A DNA stretch of 64,000 nt. Source: Prorocentrum cordatum. Lineage: Eukaryota; Sar; Dinophyceae; Prorocentrales; Prorocentraceae. A model generated the notes under the pieces. It saw nothing but the letters and a program-made list of their open reading frames with translations. It did not search any database and was not told where the DNA came from. The stretch lies in the NCBI GenBank assembly GCA_963575745.1, contig CAUYUJ010012780.1, positions 148,501 through 212,500 of the forward strand, in the 5' to 3' direction. Position numbers and translations under genes: made by a program. Of this stretch, positions 1-8,889 are shown one piece after another (positions within the stretch are counted from its first letter, which is position 1; each line of letters begins with the position of its first letter).

Positions 1-949
1 CGCATCGGATAATCGGAAACCAATCCGATCGATCCAGCCAGAATCGATATCGAATGAGGCCGATCGGATCGAGATGGGCCCTGCTGGGGAGAGCAGATGG
101 AACAAGTATGCATACGTGTGACGTCGATATGTTAAATGCCAAGATACTTTAAACCTGCGATGGCCCTTCTCTAAAGTCAACCCACGTTGAACATCAGGAA
201 GCCCAAGAAGGAACCAAGCGGTCTAAAGGCCTCACATGTTCAACAAATCACCACGTCGGACCGTGCCGAGCGAGGCGCCCAGCTCAGATATGGAGACAGC
301 CAGCCTGCAGCTCAACGCTGAGGCTCAGGGGCCGCTCATGCGGCTCATGGGCCGCGCTTGACCACCAGCTCGAGCAACTCCCCCCACCCAGGGCGAGGGA
401 CGTACGCCCACTCCTGCTCTCTTCCTCAACTTCCTCCTGCTCCTGCTGCTCGCTGCTCCTCCTGCAACATCCTGATCCCACTTCCCCGCTTGATCTTCCC
501 GTCGTCGTCGTCGTCGTCGTCGTCGTGTCGTTTTGATTGTCGCCGTCGACTGCGCCATCATCGTCGTTGTGTCGGTACGCCTGTGCGTCCATCTTCTACG
601 CCAATTTCATCGAAGTTTGGAAATCGTGCTGCCGCTGGCAACAGAAGGCGCTTGCTCTGGCTCTCCCGAACCCGCGTGGTTTTGAGGCGGCCACTGCGGC
701 GCAATACCACTACCAATGAACATGTGCAGAGCACGAAACGAACATCTGAAGCACAAGTTCTCGGGGAAAGCGGACAGACAAGCAACACAAGGCCGCTTCA
801 TTCAGGCGTATCGGAGGCTGGTGCGGCAGACGCACACGAGCCCTGCCGATAGCGCGACTGCTGCGAGAACAGTCGTTAACGTAGAAGCTAACTGGCACCA
901 TAACCAGAGCCAGAATGCCAGTAGGCCAGCTGCCATATCGGCGGCGATT
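1..949. other. No gene recognised; ATCGG-rich start
   Basis: The first ~90 bases are rich in ATCGG/CGATC words, recalling the repeat family seen at 45.7 kb and in an intron at 56 kb, but too short to align with confidence. A short GTC microsatellite lies near 497-526. Open frames on both strands are low-complexity (Ser, Thr, Arg runs) and overlap one another, so none is called as a gene. Confidence 0.5.
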
Positions 950-1088
950 CTAACAACAACAACACCAACAACAACAACAACAACATCAGCAGCAACAACA
1001 TCAACATCAACACCAACACCAACACCAACACCAACACCAACACCAACACCAACACCAACACTAACAACAACAACAACAACAACAACAA

Positions 1089-1156
<68 letters not shown>

Positions 1157-1248
1157 CCAACAACAACAACAACCACAACCACAACCACAATCACAACAAC
1201 CACAACAACCACAACACCAACACCAACACCAACACCAACACCAATCAT
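950..1248. repeat. CAA / CACCAA microsatellite
   Basis: About 300 bases of CAA triplets with interspersed CACCAA hexamers. It directly abuts the family X element at 1249 and equals that element's GTT tail read on the minus strand. Frames through it give poly-Thr, poly-Val or poly-Leu and are not genes. Confidence 0.95.
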
Positions 1249-1445
1249 TGAAGACTGCTCGCTCTTACTGGCACGCGTGCCTTGCATCCCGTATAGCCCA
1301 ACCCTCGATACCCGCCCACTTCGTTTTCGATTGCAACCCCTTTCGGGGGAAATCTCTTCCTTGTCGGCCATTGACTGAAGTGCGAAGAAATCTCGAGCGA
1401 GAGCGCCGATTCTGAATTCGGGGGCCTCTCTGGCCGGGGGCGTTC
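1249..1445 (-). repeat. Dispersed repeat family X, copy 1
   Basis: On the minus strand this ~195-bp block matches 2735-2932 on the plus strand at roughly 85 % by eye. Shared words include GCGCTCTCGCTCGAGA, CGCACTTCAGTCA, CAATCGAAAACG, GTGGGCGGG, CGCGTGCCAGTAA and a terminal AATGATT. The copy runs straight into the CAA/GTT microsatellite at its AATGATT end, as copies 2 and 3 do. No protein is encoded. It may be a SINE-like element whose tail is the microsatellite. Confidence 0.8.
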
Positions 1446-1711
1446 GCGCCCGTTGTGGCCCCATGTGCATGCCCTTCGTGCTCCCGCTGTTGCCGCTTGC
1501 GGCCCTCTCACTGCCCTACGTGGCCCAGTTGCTACCTTCAGTGACCACACCGTTGCCTTCTGTGGCCCCGCATTATCTGCCCTTCGTGGCCCGCGCTCGT
1601 TCGCGCCCTTCGTGGACCCATACGCATTCCCTTCGTGTCCCCGCTGTCGGCCTTCGTGGCCTACGTCGTGCCCTTCGTGGCCTTGCTGTCGTTTTCTCTC
1701 TCGCTCGTCCT
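1446..1711 (+). repeat. Degenerate CCCTTCGTGGCC short repeats
   Basis: Variants of GCCCTTCGTGGCC recur every 15-30 bases (for example near 1500, 1580, 1600, 1640 and 1670). Open frames crossing it are proline/arginine/valine-rich by-products of the repeat. Confidence 0.6.
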
Positions 1712-1721
1712 CGTCGCTCGT

Positions 1722-1795
<74 letters not shown>

Positions 1796-1806
1796 TCGTC
1801 GTCGTG
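1712..1806. repeat. GTC/GCC trinucleotide microsatellite
   Basis: Runs of GTC, then GCC, then GTC triplets. The adjoining 1807-1914 is GC-rich with nothing recognisable. Confidence 0.9.
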
Positions 1807-1914
1807 GTCGGTCCCCTGCCCGTCCCTCTCGGGGACGGGTCGACGGTCCACGGCCGACCCGCCGATCAGCGCTGCGGCTGGCCAGGCCGACGGTCCGCGG
1901 CCGCCCCGCCGCTT

Positions 1915-2056
1915 GCCGGGGCCCGGCCTGCAGGGGAACAAGGTACACCCCCCAAAAAGGGTTCGATCGAAAACGAAGAAGGCGGGTATCGAAGGTTTGG
2001 AAATACGCGTTATTGTACACTCGAGCAGATAAAGGGCGAACAGTCTGAAAATGATT
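1915..2056 (+). repeat. Dispersed repeat family X, copy 2 (partial, divergent)
   Basis: It carries the family core (AAGGGTTCGATCGAAAACG, GGCGGGTATCGAAGG, GCGAACAGTCTGAAAATGATT) in plus orientation and ends at AATGATT directly before a GTT microsatellite. The 5' half is less conserved than in copies 1 and 3. The GGTTCGATC word resembles a pol III B box, but the other copies do not keep it. Confidence 0.7.
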
Positions 2057-2186
2057 GTTGTTGGTGTTGTTGCGTTGTCGTTGTTGATGCGTTGTTGTTG
2101 CTGTTGTTGAAACTGTTGGTGTTGCGTTGTTATTGCGTTGTTGTTGCTGTTGTTGTGTTGTTGTTGCTGTTGTTTGTTGTCGTCGT
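2050..2186 (+). repeat. GTT-rich microsatellite
   Basis: Imperfect GTT/GCT/GCGTT triplets following the AATGATT end of family X copy 2. Confidence 0.85.
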
Positions 2187-2430
2187 CCCACCCGCGACCC
2201 ACCCTGCGACCCAACTAGCGACCCACCCCGCGACCCACCCGCGACCCAACCCGCGACCCACCCGTGACCCAACCCGCGACCCCCCCGTGACCCACCTCGC
2301 GACCCGCCCGCGAAGCACCCCGCGACCCACCCGCGAGTCACCCCGCGACCCATCCGCGACCCATCCGTGACCCACCCGCGACCCACCCGCGACCCACCCG
2401 CGGCCCACCCCGCGACCCACCCTCAAAAGA
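2187..2430 (+). repeat. GCGACCCAC minisatellite, copy 1
   Basis: Tandem variants of CCCGCGACCCAC (10-14 bp). A matching array lies at 8318-8535. The two belong to two copies of one larger unit, one of which was interrupted by the LINE. Gly/Trp/Val-rich frames are artefacts. Confidence 0.9.
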
Positions 2431-2734
2431 AAAACAACCACCCAGGAGGAAACACGGCCCTGGGCATTTACAAAGCAACCCTGCCCTGTTCGATCTATTC
2501 CTTGTGCGCATTTACTAGAAACGGTTTCGTTTTGTCAGGACCCGCGACCCACCCGCGACCTACCCGCACTGGTTTAACGGAACATATCGGCGCCTGCGGC
2601 GGGCTCGTTGCATAACTTGTGAAACTACTTTGGCGCCTGCGGCGAGTTTCTCTGAAGTCTCGCCAACTGCCGACGTCCCCGCCGCCCCCTCACTCTTATC
2701 CGCATCTGTGGGTCTCCATAGGCATTCCGAGAGC
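2431..2734 (+). repeat. Tail of ~0.8-kb duplicated unit, copy 1
   Basis: Matches 8536-8870: CCCTGGGCATTTAC, CCTTGTGCGCATTTACTAGA, GTTTCG, TGTCAGG, then two GGCGCCTGCGGCG blocks and GACGTCCCCGCCGCCCCCTCAC. With family X and the minisatellite this defines a unit of about 0.8-0.9 kb present twice in direct orientation. Confidence 0.8.
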
Positions 2735-2932
2735 CCTTGGCCAGACAGGCCCCCGAACTCAGGAACGGCGCTCTCGCTCGAGACCTCTTCGCACTTCAGT
2801 CAGTGGCCGACAGGGAAGATCTTCCCACCGACAAGGGGTGCAATCGAAAACGGAGTGGGCGGGAATCGAGGGTTGGGGTCTATGGAATGCAATATTCGCG
2901 TGCCAGTAAAAGCGAACCGTCTTAGAATGATT
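2735..2932 (+). repeat. Dispersed repeat family X, copy 3 (LINE target)
   Basis: Best preserved copy. It ends CGTCTTAGAATGATT, where the LINE entered. The GTT microsatellite expected to follow is found 5.3 kb away at 8214, beyond the LINE, so copy 3 plus 8214-8870 reconstitutes copy 2 of the duplicated unit. Confidence 0.85.
2917..2932. repeat. LINE target-site duplication, 3' side
   Basis: CCGTCTTAGAATGATT is identical to 8198-8213. It lies next to the LINE's poly(A) tail (poly-T on the plus strand, 2933-2945). Confidence 0.92.
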
Positions 2933-5900
2933 TTTTTTTTTTTTTAAAAAAAAAAGGGCCCCTTCCCCCCCATTGTTCAAGGTTTAGCGCCTGCCACACA
3001 CGTCGACAAGCACGGTGCCGCCTCGATTGTATTCGGAGCCTTGCTTCAAATTGCTGCTGCGGAGTGCCAGGAATACCATATCTAACTGAAGAGTGCATAC
3101 TGAGAAAGGCATCACATAACATAGAACTTAAAAGACGCTGGTCAGGACCCATCCCACGAAAAAGGAGGTAGAGGTGGAGCCAGGGCGAACCCTCAGAAGA
3201 CCCAGAAGAACAGGGAGCCCAAGAGCCCATCCAATGTGAGAACAACTGCTGGAGCCTGGGGCACACGAGGTAGTGGTGCATGTCATCTAAGTCGGTCGGG
3301 GACGTCGGAGAACTAGGGCACCCAAGAATACAGCCTCGAGGGGGAGCGTGAAATCGAGCACTAGTGCAAACACACCTGGAGAGCATACGTAGGTTGGCCA
3401 ACGGGATGTAAGGACTGGACTGACGGGCCAGGGCTTTGATGACTTTGCAAACCCAGACGATGTCCGACAGGGAGACCTCAGGGATCCAAGCACAGGCACG
3501 CCGAATGAGAGCTTCATGAGGGGTGACGGTGGGACAGTGAAAGCGCCTCAGCGCACGCGTATACTGCTTCTGTACATCCTTACGCTCATACAAGATCTGG
3601 AAGCCGTGGGATGCAACTTCGTCCTGGAAGGTGAACAAGTGAGTGAGGAAACTATTCACGTACCAGCCGCGCCGCTGCCGATATGGGCACCAGTCATCAT
3701 CTTCAAAAATCCGAGCGACTTGGTCACGGATCCGAGGCAGCTCATCACAACGTGCAATGTATCTCGCCCGAGTAGCATCTGCCACAAGCGAGAGCCGAGG
3801 GAACTCAATAGGGAACCCATAAACACAAAGGTGGGTACACATGTCGTAAGATAGTGCATTGTTAGGGCCAGCAGAGAGGAGACGGACACAGGATTGATAA
3901 GCTTTGTCGAGATCACGAGTGGGACGGTGCAGCTGCAAAAGGAAGGACAATAAAGAGACACAAAACGCTTTGAATAGAACAATGGATTGTGCCAAACCAA
4001 GCCCCAGATCACGAATCTCACGCGTCCGCTTTTTGAGTTTAATAATGGATGCCGTGAACGCCACGTCCTCCGCCCCAAGACCAATCCAGACCCCAAGGTA
4101 CTTCAGACACTTAGTAATTTCAACCAGCTGATAGAGGGGTCCCAGGTCAACCTGGAAATCACGAAGAGGGTCCCTGAGACGCTCGTAAGCCAGCAGAATC
4201 TGGCACTTCGGGAAATTGAGAGCCAGACCTATCGCGCCGTGAAGCAACTGCAAATACTTGAACAACGGCTCGATGCCATCGAAGATACAGCGGAGGCCGA
4301 AACAAAAATCGTCGGCATACGCGAGAGACAAAGTCAGCTGAGATGGAAGCTTAGCCCTCACCCATGCTAGTACAGGTTCAACGGCCAGGATAAATAGAAG
4401 CATCGAGCTCGGGTCGCCTTGCCTAACTCCTCTCCCAATCGAGAAGGAACCAAACATCCTCCCAAAGATATAAATAATCGCAGAATTATCTTGATAAAGA
4501 GCCTGGAAGAACAATATGACAGCAGGCGGGACACCCATGGAGGCCAGTACGCGGAGGACCCAGGAGACCTTTATCGAGGGGAAGGCGGATTCGAAGTCCG
4601 TCAGGACGAGCCCACTCGTATATCTATCACGAAGGTGGCACTCAAGAAGGAAACTCTCAGCCTCCATCACATTCGCGAGCATGTCGCGGCCACGGAAACA
4701 TTTCTGTGGAGGCTGGAGAAGACAGTGCCGCGCAACCTTGCGCGTGAGAATCATAGCCATCGAGGCCGAGAAAATCTTGGCATCCGTATTTGTCATGCTT
4801 AGTGGACGAGTATTAGCTGGTTCACGATAAACTCCCTCCCCCACCTCCGCCTCCGTAATCTTTTTGGGTAAGAAAACCATGAGACTCCGTTTCATATCAT
4901 CGGGGAGACCAGCCCGAGGGTTACGGATGAAAGCTTGGTAGCATTCGTAGAGAAGTTCACCAGCAGCGCGGGCCCTCCAGGCCGAGTAAGGGATCCCATC
5001 CTCCCCTGGCATGCTGTCTTTCCTCCCCCGAATCATCATTTGCCACTCAAACTCACTCATCATCCACCCTTGCCCGATTAAGTCCTCTTCCTCTATCTCC
5101 TCAGGGACCACTGGCAACTTCGGCACAAAGTTAAGCAGCTCGGGCCAGAGGGACTCGTCGTCCTCAGTAGCAGCAAAGATAGTACTCCAGTGATCCTGTA
5201 GGGCCTGGGCAGCCTCTTCTTCTGTCTTGCTAATGTCCCCTGAAGCCGACAAGGTCCCTTGGAGCCACGTACGCCTATTCATCTTCCGCCAGAGTTCCTT
5301 CCGAGCCGCCAACTTCCGCCGAGCATTCTCATCCCCCTCAGAGGGCACGGGTCCGACGTCCTCAACCAAGGCCTGATTGAGAAATTCCTCCTCGGCAGAC
5401 AGAAGAGCATTATGGAGACTCTGAACGTGTTGGCAGAGGGCCTCGCATCTGGCATCCTGAAGGCCGGCAGGAAAGTGAGCAGCGAGCGCCGGGTACGCGG
5501 CGACCGCCGCCGCAAGCTTGAAAGAGTCTCCCGCGCGCCATGCACGAAGGGCTTGCAGGGCACGAAAGTGTTTAGCTTCGGTAGTGTCAGCAGGTTTCAA
5601 GTTGACCAGACGTTTAACCTCTTCAGCAACTTCAAACACCAAAGATTTCGTTTCTGCAAGACGAGCCCACGGGTCACCACAGGGAAGGGCATCAATAGCT
5701 CCGTTCAAAAGCTCCGCGAATAAAGGGTGCCGAACAACCCAAGGAGCCAGACGTTCGGGAGCATCCTGAGGTCTGAAGGTGCTGATCGCGACGACTATCG
5801 GGATGTGGTCCGAGACCATATCCACCTTCAGGGTCCCCCGCGCCTCGCAAACAATCGTGAGGTCCGTGATCAAAGCCGAGGGAAGCGTACTGTACATACG

Positions 5901-6881
5901 GTCTAGCCGAGAAGAGTGGGTCGTGACGCCGTCCCTGACCTCCCTCCTCGTGTCCTCGCACTGGTAAAACTCAATCCAAGAGCTACAAAGCCGATGAAAT
6001 AGAGAAGTATGATTATCATCTCCAGGATACCACCCACTACCATCCGCCCGAAGTCTCCCATCAGAAGAGAGCGCAAAGTTCCAGTCACCTACCAAGATAG
6101 TGAAACAATCAGCGGGGCTGGGAAGTTCACGAAGGATGGATCGAATAGCGTTAGCATATACACACGTGAGCTCATTAGTGTTCGGCATGTGCGCATTGAT
6201 GATACATAAGTTCCCGAGAGGCCCAGAGAGATAGGACTTGAGGATACGACCATCGATGACGCTGGAGTGAGAGATAGTAGAGAAGAGCTTCGCAAACGCA
6301 GGCTGGATGCACGTGATAACACCACCAGTAGCAGCAGAGTCAGGGAACAGAGAGTGACCAATCTCAAAGTGCCGAAGTTCTCGCCGAAGCTCGTTTATAT
6401 CCGCAATATGTCCGTGGGTTTCCTGGGTACAAAAGACCGAGAGTTGGTTCGCGAGCTTCAGAAACTTCGCAAAGCGCGGGGCAGCCTTCATACTTTTGGT
6501 GCGAACAGCGGCAAAGAGGGCAGCAGTATTCCAAGATCCGATCTTCATCTCTGAGGGGGGGAAGAAGGGGCGGGCCCTGACCGAAGAGACAGGGATTCCC
6601 TGATTTGTTCGAGAAGCGCTGCCAGAGACGTGCTGCCCAGAACATTCTAGGGGAACGGACACAGAGGCCTGATCAGCCGAGGCGGCACAGGCAGGGAGGG
6701 CACCGACGGGGAGGAGAGGCACATCTTCAGTCCAACGGCCAAAAAGACTAGAGGTAATTAAGCGCCTAGGAGGAGCGACGATCAGGCTCGCGGCAGGGGG
6801 ACACTCTTCTGGAGGTGTCACAAGCGCCGCACCCGTAGCCTGGGGCCCGTCACATTCCTCTCTAAAAGGGCTGCGATGCAT
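2922..6881 (-). CDS. LINE ORF2: AP-type endonuclease, reverse transcriptase
   Basis: A 1,319-residue polyprotein that nicks target DNA and copies the LINE RNA at the nick. Residues ~112-370 form an exonuclease-endonuclease-phosphatase domain: KIGSWN at 113, QETH at 153, NAHMP near 229, GDWN at 265, SRLDRMY at 324 and SDHIPI at 357. Reverse transcriptase follows from ~610 to 950: RGRKDSMPGEDGIP, RPLSMTNTDAKI, LTDFESAFPS (760), GVRQGDPSS (818), YADD at 855-858 and LKYLGVWIG. A Cys/His cluster (C-x4-C ... HH-x3-C) near 1180-1207 resembles the C-terminal zinc knuckle of L1 ORF2. The first ~110 residues look like linker, so initiation at Met112 is possible. The frame reads through the poly(A) tail as lysines and stops at TAA 2922-2924, inside the target duplication. 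Confidence 0.95.
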   Translation of the reverse strand: MHRSPFREECDGPQATGAALVTPPEECPPAASLIVAPPRRLITSSLFGRWTEDVPLLPVGALPACAASADQASVSVPLECSGQHVSGSASRTNQGIPVSSVRARPFFPPSEMKIGSWNTAALFAAVRTKSMKAAPRFAKFLKLANQLSVFCTQETHGHIADINELRRELRHFEIGHSLFPDSAATGGVITCIQPAFAKLFSTISHSSVIDGRILKSYLSGPLGNLCIINAHMPNTNELTCVYANAIRSILRELPSPADCFTILVGDWNFALSSDGRLRADGSGWYPGDDNHTSLFHRLCSSWIEFYQCEDTRREVRDGVTTHSSRLDRMYSTLPSALITDLTIVCEARGTLKVDMVSDHIPIVVAISTFRPQDAPERLAPWVVRHPLFAELLNGAIDALPCGDPWARLAETKSLVFEVAEEVKRLVNLKPADTTEAKHFRALQALRAWRAGDSFKLAAAVAAYPALAAHFPAGLQDARCEALCQHVQSLHNALLSAEEEFLNQALVEDVGPVPSEGDENARRKLAARKELWRKMNRRTWLQGTLSASGDISKTEEEAAQALQDHWSTIFAATEDDESLWPELLNFVPKLPVVPEEIEEEDLIGQGWMMSEFEWQMMIRGRKDSMPGEDGIPYSAWRARAAGELLYECYQAFIRNPRAGLPDDMKRSLMVFLPKKITEAEVGEGVYREPANTRPLSMTNTDAKIFSASMAMILTRKVARHCLLQPPQKCFRGRDMLANVMEAESFLLECHLRDRYTSGLVLTDFESAFPSIKVSWVLRVLASMGVPPAVILFFQALYQDNSAIIYIFGRMFGSFSIGRGVRQGDPSSMLLFILAVEPVLAWVRAKLPSQLTLSLAYADDFCFGLRCIFDGIEPLFKYLQLLHGAIGLALNFPKCQILLAYERLRDPLRDFQVDLGPLYQLVEITKCLKYLGVWIGLGAEDVAFTASIIKLKKRTREIRDLGLGLAQSIVLFKAFCVSLLSFLLQLHRPTRDLDKAYQSCVRLLSAGPNNALSYDMCTHLCVYGFPIEFPRLSLVADATRARYIARCDELPRIRDQVARIFEDDDWCPYRQRRGWYVNSFLTHLFTFQDEVASHGFQILYERKDVQKQYTRALRRFHCPTVTPHEALIRRACAWIPEVSLSDIVWVCKVIKALARQSSPYIPLANLRMLSRCVCTSARFHAPPRGCILGCPSSPTSPTDLDDMHHYLVCPRLQQLFSHWMGSWAPCSSGSSEGSPWLHLYLLFRGMGPDQRLLSSMLCDAFLSMHSSVRYGIPGTPQQQFEARLRIQSRRHRACRRVWQALNLEQWGGRGPFFFKKKKKSF

Positions 6882-8115
6882 TCAAATGATCCACCCCCTC
6901 CTGCAGACGCTGGAGGTGGGGCTCAATAGTAGCATGAAACTCCGCAAACTGATCAGGGAAAAAGTTGATGGCGACCTGGGGCGGCTCAGACTCACTGTTC
7001 ACAAGGTCAATGTGGCAGATCTGAACTGGGTCTTCTGCCGACCGAAGGATATACACATCTCCACCAAGACCATTGGACCCCATGTCCTTGCCCACCTGGC
7101 GCATTATGGGAGCGAGCACACCACGAACCTTACCCAAGGCAAGGAAGAGAAGCCGCGTGCCTGGTGCCATGTCCCTCTTGGCGCGGAGGGTGATCATCTG
7201 CTGGGGGTAGATCGGGTCGGGGAATTGGACTGGCGCACCAGCCTGGAGCATGTTCAGGAAGTCGGTAGCCTTGGTCGAGTCCGTGAAGTCCAAGGTGATC
7301 TTCTTGGTCATGTCGTACGTGCGTACCGTCGGGCGTGGGCTGGACTGAGGGACGCCAGAGGCCAGGATCAGATCAGCGGCACGCCTCAGCGAGGCCTGCA
7401 TCATCTTCCGAGGGAAGCCGACCACTATCACACGGTGGGCACGCTCCATGGTTGCATGCTTACCGTCGGGGCGTGGACCAGCAGCAAGAGCTCGGCGAGC
7501 CGTAGGCTCAGACCGTGGCGTAGGCGTACTCTGGAGCTCACACAGAGTTTCTTCGATGCGCTTCAACTTAGTGTCAACCGCTGCAGCAACCGCCTCCTGG
7601 ATGGTGGCCGACGTGGACGCCTCAAGGTTCTGAAGCTTCAAATTGAGCGTTTGGACATTCTTATCCGTGTTCGAGATGGAGCTCTGAAGCACCTGCACCT
7701 CCTGCGCGAAGTTCTGCTCCATCACCTCGATGCGGTAGTTCGAGGTTCTAATGCCGTCGATCAGCTGCTTCATCCAACTGGGGGCCTTGTCGGGGGCGGT
7801 GCCGTCCTCATTATCAGAATCACTGCGGCGGCTCCTAGTACGTGTGCGATCCGAGTAGCGCTCGCTGGAGTCAGTGCTTGGGCGACGGCGGCCTGCAGGA
7901 CTCATTGAGTACCGTTCAGGGGACCGAGAATCATCTTCAGACTTGGGCTCCTTCTTCTTCACTGGCCGCCGAGACTGGGACCTGGCCTCTGACTTGGTGG
8001 ACTTCTTAACGCCAGCAGGCATCGGAGCAACTGGAGTAATCCGAACCGTTGTGGAGGGAAAGAGAGACGCGTGCTTTGGCGCACGACTGGAGAAGATTGC
8101 GAGGCCTAACCTCAA
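6862..8115 (-). CDS. LINE ORF1: RNA-binding coiled-coil protein
   Basis: 417 residues from the first ATG, about 60 nt after the spliced leader. Met32 (MPAGVKKSTK) is an alternative start. Residues ~35-115 are Ser/Arg/Lys-rich and disordered. Residues ~118-185 have heptad-like leucine/valine spacing (ending in a NLKLQNLEAST stretch), as expected of a coiled coil. Residues ~225-390 (RAHRVIVVGFPRK, RTYDMTKKITLDFTD, MITLRAKRDMAPG) look like a globular nucleic-acid-binding region of L1 ORF1p type. That is by layout, not by a diagnostic motif. The role would be RNA packaging. Its stop overlaps the ORF2 start by 20 nt, with ORF2 in the +1 frame. Confidence 0.85.
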   Translation of the reverse strand: MRLGLAIFSSRAPKHASLFPSTTVRITPVAPMPAGVKKSTKSEARSQSRRPVKKKEPKSEDDSRSPERYSMSPAGRRRPSTDSSERYSDRTRTRSRRSDSDNEDGTAPDKAPSWMKQLIDGIRTSNYRIEVMEQNFAQEVQVLQSSISNTDKNVQTLNLKLQNLEASTSATIQEAVAAAVDTKLKRIEETLCELQSTPTPRSEPTARRALAAGPRPDGKHATMERAHRVIVVGFPRKMMQASLRRAADLILASGVPQSSPRPTVRTYDMTKKITLDFTDSTKATDFLNMLQAGAPVQFPDPIYPQQMITLRAKRDMAPGTRLLFLALGKVRGVLAPIMRQVGKDMGSNGLGGDVYILRSAEDPVQICHIDLVNSESEPPQVAINFFPDQFAEFHATIEPHLQRLQEGVDHLNASQPF

Positions 8116-8175
8116 GACGCTCGGGCCAACCCCTTGGCAGCGTCCAAGTTCGAAGCGCCGGGGCAGCGTTTCAAA

Positions 8176-8197
8176 CTTGAGCCAAAATGGCTACGGA
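8176..8197 (-). other. Dinoflagellate spliced-leader relic
   Basis: On the minus strand the sequence is T followed by CCGTAGCCATTTTGGCTCAA and a final G, i.e. the full 22-nt DinoSL that is trans-spliced onto nuclear mRNAs. It is the outermost LINE sequence and abuts the 8198-8213 target duplication with no gap (one base is ambiguous). The LINE RNA was therefore trans-spliced before reverse transcription, or the element carries the leader constitutively. Confidence 0.95.
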
Positions 8198-8213
8198 CCG
8201 TCTTAGAATGATT
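8198..8213. repeat. LINE target-site duplication, 5' side
   Basis: Identical to 2917-2932. It is followed at once by the GTT microsatellite of the interrupted host repeat. Confidence 0.92.
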
Positions 8214-8535
8214 GTTGTTGTTGTTGCTGTTGCTGCTGTTGCTGTCGTTGGTGTCATAATTGTTGTTGTTGTCCAAATTGTTGTTCAACATGTTGTTGTT
8301 TGTTTGCTGTAAACGTCCCACCCGCGACCCACCCGCGACCCACCCCGGCGACCCACCCCGCGACCACCCCGCGACCCCCCCCGCGACCCAACCCGCCACC
8401 CCGCGACCCAACCCGCGACACAACCCGCGACCCACCCGCGATCCACACCGCGACCAACCCGCGACCAACCCGCGACCCACCTCGCGACCCACCTCGCGAC
8501 CCACCCGCGAGGCACCCCACGACCCAACCTCAAGG
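8214..8535 (+). repeat. GTT microsatellite and GCGACCCAC minisatellite, copy 2
   Basis: GTT/GCT-rich microsatellite to about 8310, then CCCGCGACCCAC-type tandem repeats to about 8535. This is the continuation of the duplicated unit split by the LINE. Confidence 0.9.
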
Positions 8536-8870
8536 GAATCACAACCACCCGGGCCCGACAGTTGACGTTTACTGAACGGCCCTGGGCATTTACTAAACAG
8601 CCTTGCCCTGTGTGATTCATTCCTTGTGTGCGTTTGCTAGACGGTTTCGCTTGTCAGGGTGATTATTACGAGGTAGATGTTCTGCCTTCTGCACCCGCGA
8701 CCCACCCGCGACCCATTAGCGACCTATCCACATTGGCTTGACGGAAATATGGCGCCTGCGGCGGGCTCGTTGTATGATGTGTGAAACTTTGGCGCCTGCG
8801 GCGGGCTTCTCCAGAGTCTCGCAATCAGTCGACGTCCCCGCCGCCCCCTCACCCTTATTATAGAGTTCTT
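8536..8870 (+). repeat. Tail of ~0.8-kb duplicated unit, copy 2
   Basis: Parallels 2431-2700 with the same ordered landmarks (CCCTGGGCATTTAC, GTTTCGCTTGTCAGG, two GGCGCCTGCGGCGGGC blocks, GTCGACGTCCCCGCCGCCCCCTCACCC). It carries a small insertion around 8655-8695. Confidence 0.8.
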
Positions 8871-8889
8871 CCGTGATGAAAAGTCAACG

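Larger units (their letters stand above)
2933..8197 (-). mobile_element. Full-length LINE retrotransposon with 5' spliced leader
   Basis: A minus-strand non-LTR retrotransposon of about 5.26 kb. In order it has the 22-nt DinoSL (8197-8176), a ~60-nt leader, ORF1 (8115-6862), ORF2 overlapping it by 20 nt (from 6881), and a tail of about 13 A residues (2945-2933). Perfect 16-bp target-site duplications flank it. It entered the AATGATT end of a family X repeat, just before the GTT microsatellite. Both ORFs are unbroken over 1,700 codons combined, so the insertion looks recent, though a conventional 3' stop is lacking. The ORF1/EN-RT layout is L1-like. The subfamily is not determinable from the window. 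Confidence 0.95.

Noticed and set aside
802-1470. Poly-Thr / poly-Val / poly-Leu open frames across the CAA microsatellite
   Set aside because: They are translations of the simple repeat on both strands and end inside a dispersed repeat.
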